Shown: positions 62,660 to 64,000 of the stretch, piece after piece | How the letters are laid out: the number at the start of each line of letters is the position of its first letter | Position numbering within the stretch: position 1 is the stretch's first letter | DNA from: Novosphingobium sp. 28-62-57 | GTDB lineage: Bacteria; Pseudomonadota; Alphaproteobacteria; Sphingomonadales; Sphingomonadaceae | Direction of reading: 5' to 3' | DNA length: 64,000 nt | Assembly (NCBI GenBank): GCA_002256985.1 | Contig: NCGO01000001.1 | Span: 558,001 to 622,000, forward strand | Program-made: the position numbers and the translations under genes | Notes under the pieces: model-generated | The model's database searches: none | Seen by the model: only the letters and a program-made list of their open reading frames with translations | What the model was told of the DNA's origin: nothing

Positions 62660-64000
62660 ATGCGTCCCGATGTGCTCAATCCCCTGTTCGCCGAAACCGG
62701 CAGCCTGAAAGGTGTGGGGCAGGGCTTGTCGCGCCCCTTGGAAAAGCTGGGGCTGGGGCGGGTGCGGGATATCGCCTACCACTTGCCCGAACGCTGGGTC
62801 TTGCGCCGCGCGGTGGGCAATCTGGACGAGGCGGGTCTTGGCGAACAGATTGTCCTGCCGCTCACCCCACGCGAATACCGCCAACCTGCTGGGCGCGGGC
62901 CATTCCGGGTCATGGCCGAGGATGCGGTCGGCAATTACGTGGCGCTCACCTATTTCGGCCGCGCGGCCTACAGCGGCAAAAAGCAGCTTCCCATCGGCGA
63001 AAAGCGCTGGGTGGCCGGGCGGCTCGATCAATATGGTCAGACCTGGCAGATGGTCCACCCCGATCACGTGAGCGAAGACAGCGCCGGGATGATCGGCCAG
63101 TTGACCGAGCCGGTCTATGCCCTGTCCGAAGGCCTGACGCAGAACCGCATTCAGGGCCTTGTACAACAGGCCCTGACGCATTTGCCCGACCTGCCCGAAT
63201 GGATCGAGCCGGGCCTTGCCGCGCGCAACGACTGGCCGCGCTGGCACGATGCCCTGCGTGCCGCGCACAAGGGCGAGGACAAGGCCGCGCGCGACCGGCT
63301 CGCTTATGACGAGCTGCTGGCCAACAGCCTTGCCCTGCTGCTGGTGCGCCAAAGCAACCGCGCCAAAAAAGGCACGCCGCTCCATGGCGACGGGCGCTTG
63401 CGGGCCAAGCTGAACCTGCCGTTCGAACTTACCGGAGCGCAAAAGCGCGCCATCGCCGAGATCGAAAGCGACGTGGCACAAGGCGCGCCGATGCTGCGGT
63501 TGCTGCAAGGCGATGTTGGATCAGGCAAAACAGCGGTGGCGCTCAACGCCATGCTGATCGCGGTAGAGGCCGGAGGTCAGGCCGCCTTGCTGGCCCCCAC
63601 CGAAATCCTCGCACGGCAACACGCCGAAACGCTGACGCGCATGGTCGCAGGAACCGGTGTGAACATCGCGCTACTGACTGGGCGGGACAAGGGCAGGGCG
63701 CGCGAATCGATCCTGATGGGCCTGCTTGATGGCAGCATCGACATCTGCGTTGGCACGCACGCGATCTTTCAGGACACGGTAGCCTATCGCAATCTGGCGC
63801 TGGTGGTGATCGACGAACAGCACCGCTTTGGTGTGGGTCAGAGGCTGATGTTGACGCAAAAGGCGCGGCGAACACCGCATTGTCTGGCGATGACCGCAAC
63901 GCCGATCCCGCGCACGCTGACGCTGGCCCAATATGGCGAAATGGACGTCTCGCGGCTCGATGAAATGCCACCGGGTCGGCAGGCGATTGATACGCGGGTC
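62660..64000 (+). CDS. recG: ATP-dependent DNA helicase RecG (3' end outside window)
   Basis: A branch-migration helicase that remodels stalled forks and Holliday junctions. Only the first 447 residues are in the window. The wedge/OB domain (about 1-240, with LKGVGQGLSRPLEKLGLGRVRDIAYHLPERW) and the first helicase lobe are seen: LTGAQKRAI, Walker A LLQGDVGSGKT (Lys290), LAPTEILARQH, the DEQHRFGV box, and ATPIPRTL. The ATG at 62660 opens MRPDVLNPLFAETGSLKGVG. The frame is open at the right edge without a stop. Position near sdhE and mfd is normal. Confidence 0.96.
   Translation, partial: MRPDVLNPLFAETGSLKGVGQGLSRPLEKLGLGRVRDIAYHLPERWVLRRAVGNLDEAGLGEQIVLPLTPREYRQPAGRGPFRVMAEDAVGNYVALTYFGRAAYSGKKQLPIGEKRWVAGRLDQYGQTWQMVHPDHVSEDSAGMIGQLTEPVYALSEGLTQNRIQGLVQQALTHLPDLPEWIEPGLAARNDWPRWHDALRAAHKGEDKAARDRLAYDELLANSLALLLVRQSNRAKKGTPLHGDGRLRAKLNLPFELTGAQKRAIAEIESDVAQGAPMLRLLQGDVGSGKTAVALNAMLIAVEAGGQAALLAPTEILARQHAETLTRMVAGTGVNIALLTGRDKGRARESILMGLLDGSIDICVGTHAIFQDTVAYRNLALVVIDEQHRFGVGQRLMLTQKARRTPHCLAMTATPIPRTLTLAQYGEMDVSRLDEMPPGRQAIDTRV

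Overview
The window is a gene-dense, high-GC stretch of an alphaproteobacterial chromosome. Gene content and order point to the Sphingomonadales, most likely Novosphingobium or a close relative. The indicators are a large TonB-dependent receptor of sphingomonad type, a TorF-like porin, the order ahcY / DivL-like protein / tsaE / amgK / murU / addB / addA / trxA, and the mfd-sdhE-recG neighbourhood. The genus is an inference. I see no transposase, integrase, phage gene, CRISPR array or rRNA. Two tRNA genes are present (Arg-CCU and Asn-GUU). secG is cut by the left edge and recG by the right edge.

Layout. 1-5.2 kb is housekeeping: secG, pyrG, a Crp-type regulator, a small heat-shock protein whose leader looks like a ROSE RNA thermometer, then the overlapping genes grxC, a nitrilase-family amidase and a DUF1178 protein. 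5.3-13.4 kb is a likely peptide or amide scavenging block: tRNA-Arg, a secreted metzincin-type protease, an Lrp-family regulator, and divergently a TonB receptor followed by a periplasmic M20/AbgB-like hydrolase. 13.5-16.3 kb is an exported-protein/ABC cluster (DUF3299 protein, small exported protein, ATPase, FtsX-like permease). 16.4-23.4 kb is mixed: an AerR/PpaA-like B12-type sensor, an OafA-type acyltransferase, an FtsB-like protein, a phospholipase D, folE, a small exported protein and a TorF-like porin. 23.4-25.6 kb holds a peroxiredoxin and ahcY, the latter with a promoter overlapped by a perfect palindrome.

25.8-37.1 kb is a tightly overlapping operon that opens with a DivL-like pseudo-histidine kinase (Tyr in place of the phospho-acceptor His). 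It continues with tsaE, the peptidoglycan-recycling pair amgK/murU and the AddAB repair helicase-nuclease; trxA follows with its own probable promoter. 37.3-42.5 kb holds an inositol-monophosphatase-family enzyme, argJ (with an odd 10-bp tandem repeat), a small exported protein and secA.

42.7-55.5 kb is the most distinctive part: a three-gene translationally coupled operon. It encodes a TpsB/FhaC-type outer-membrane transporter, a 2,623-residue glycine-rich TpsA-type exoprotein, and an exported TPR protein with a C-terminal CHAT (caspase-like) domain whose His/Cys dyad is intact. I read it as a two-partner secretion system with a dedicated caspase-like partner, and it is my main candidate for an under-described system. 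55.6-64 kb returns to housekeeping: tRNA-Asn, nadK, an EAL phosphodiesterase with a degenerate GGDEF domain, mfd, sdhE, a host-attachment-family protein and recG.

The intergenic regions carry two copies of one extragenic palindromic repeat (after ahcY and after trxA) and one copy of a second GTCGAGAC-type repeat (between the EAL gene and mfd). Start codons were often moved downstream of the longest reading frame, using ribosome binding sites, signal peptides, overlaps and family N-termini. No gap without a gene exceeds 300 bases; the largest is the lrp/TonB-receptor intergenic region (8423-8722).
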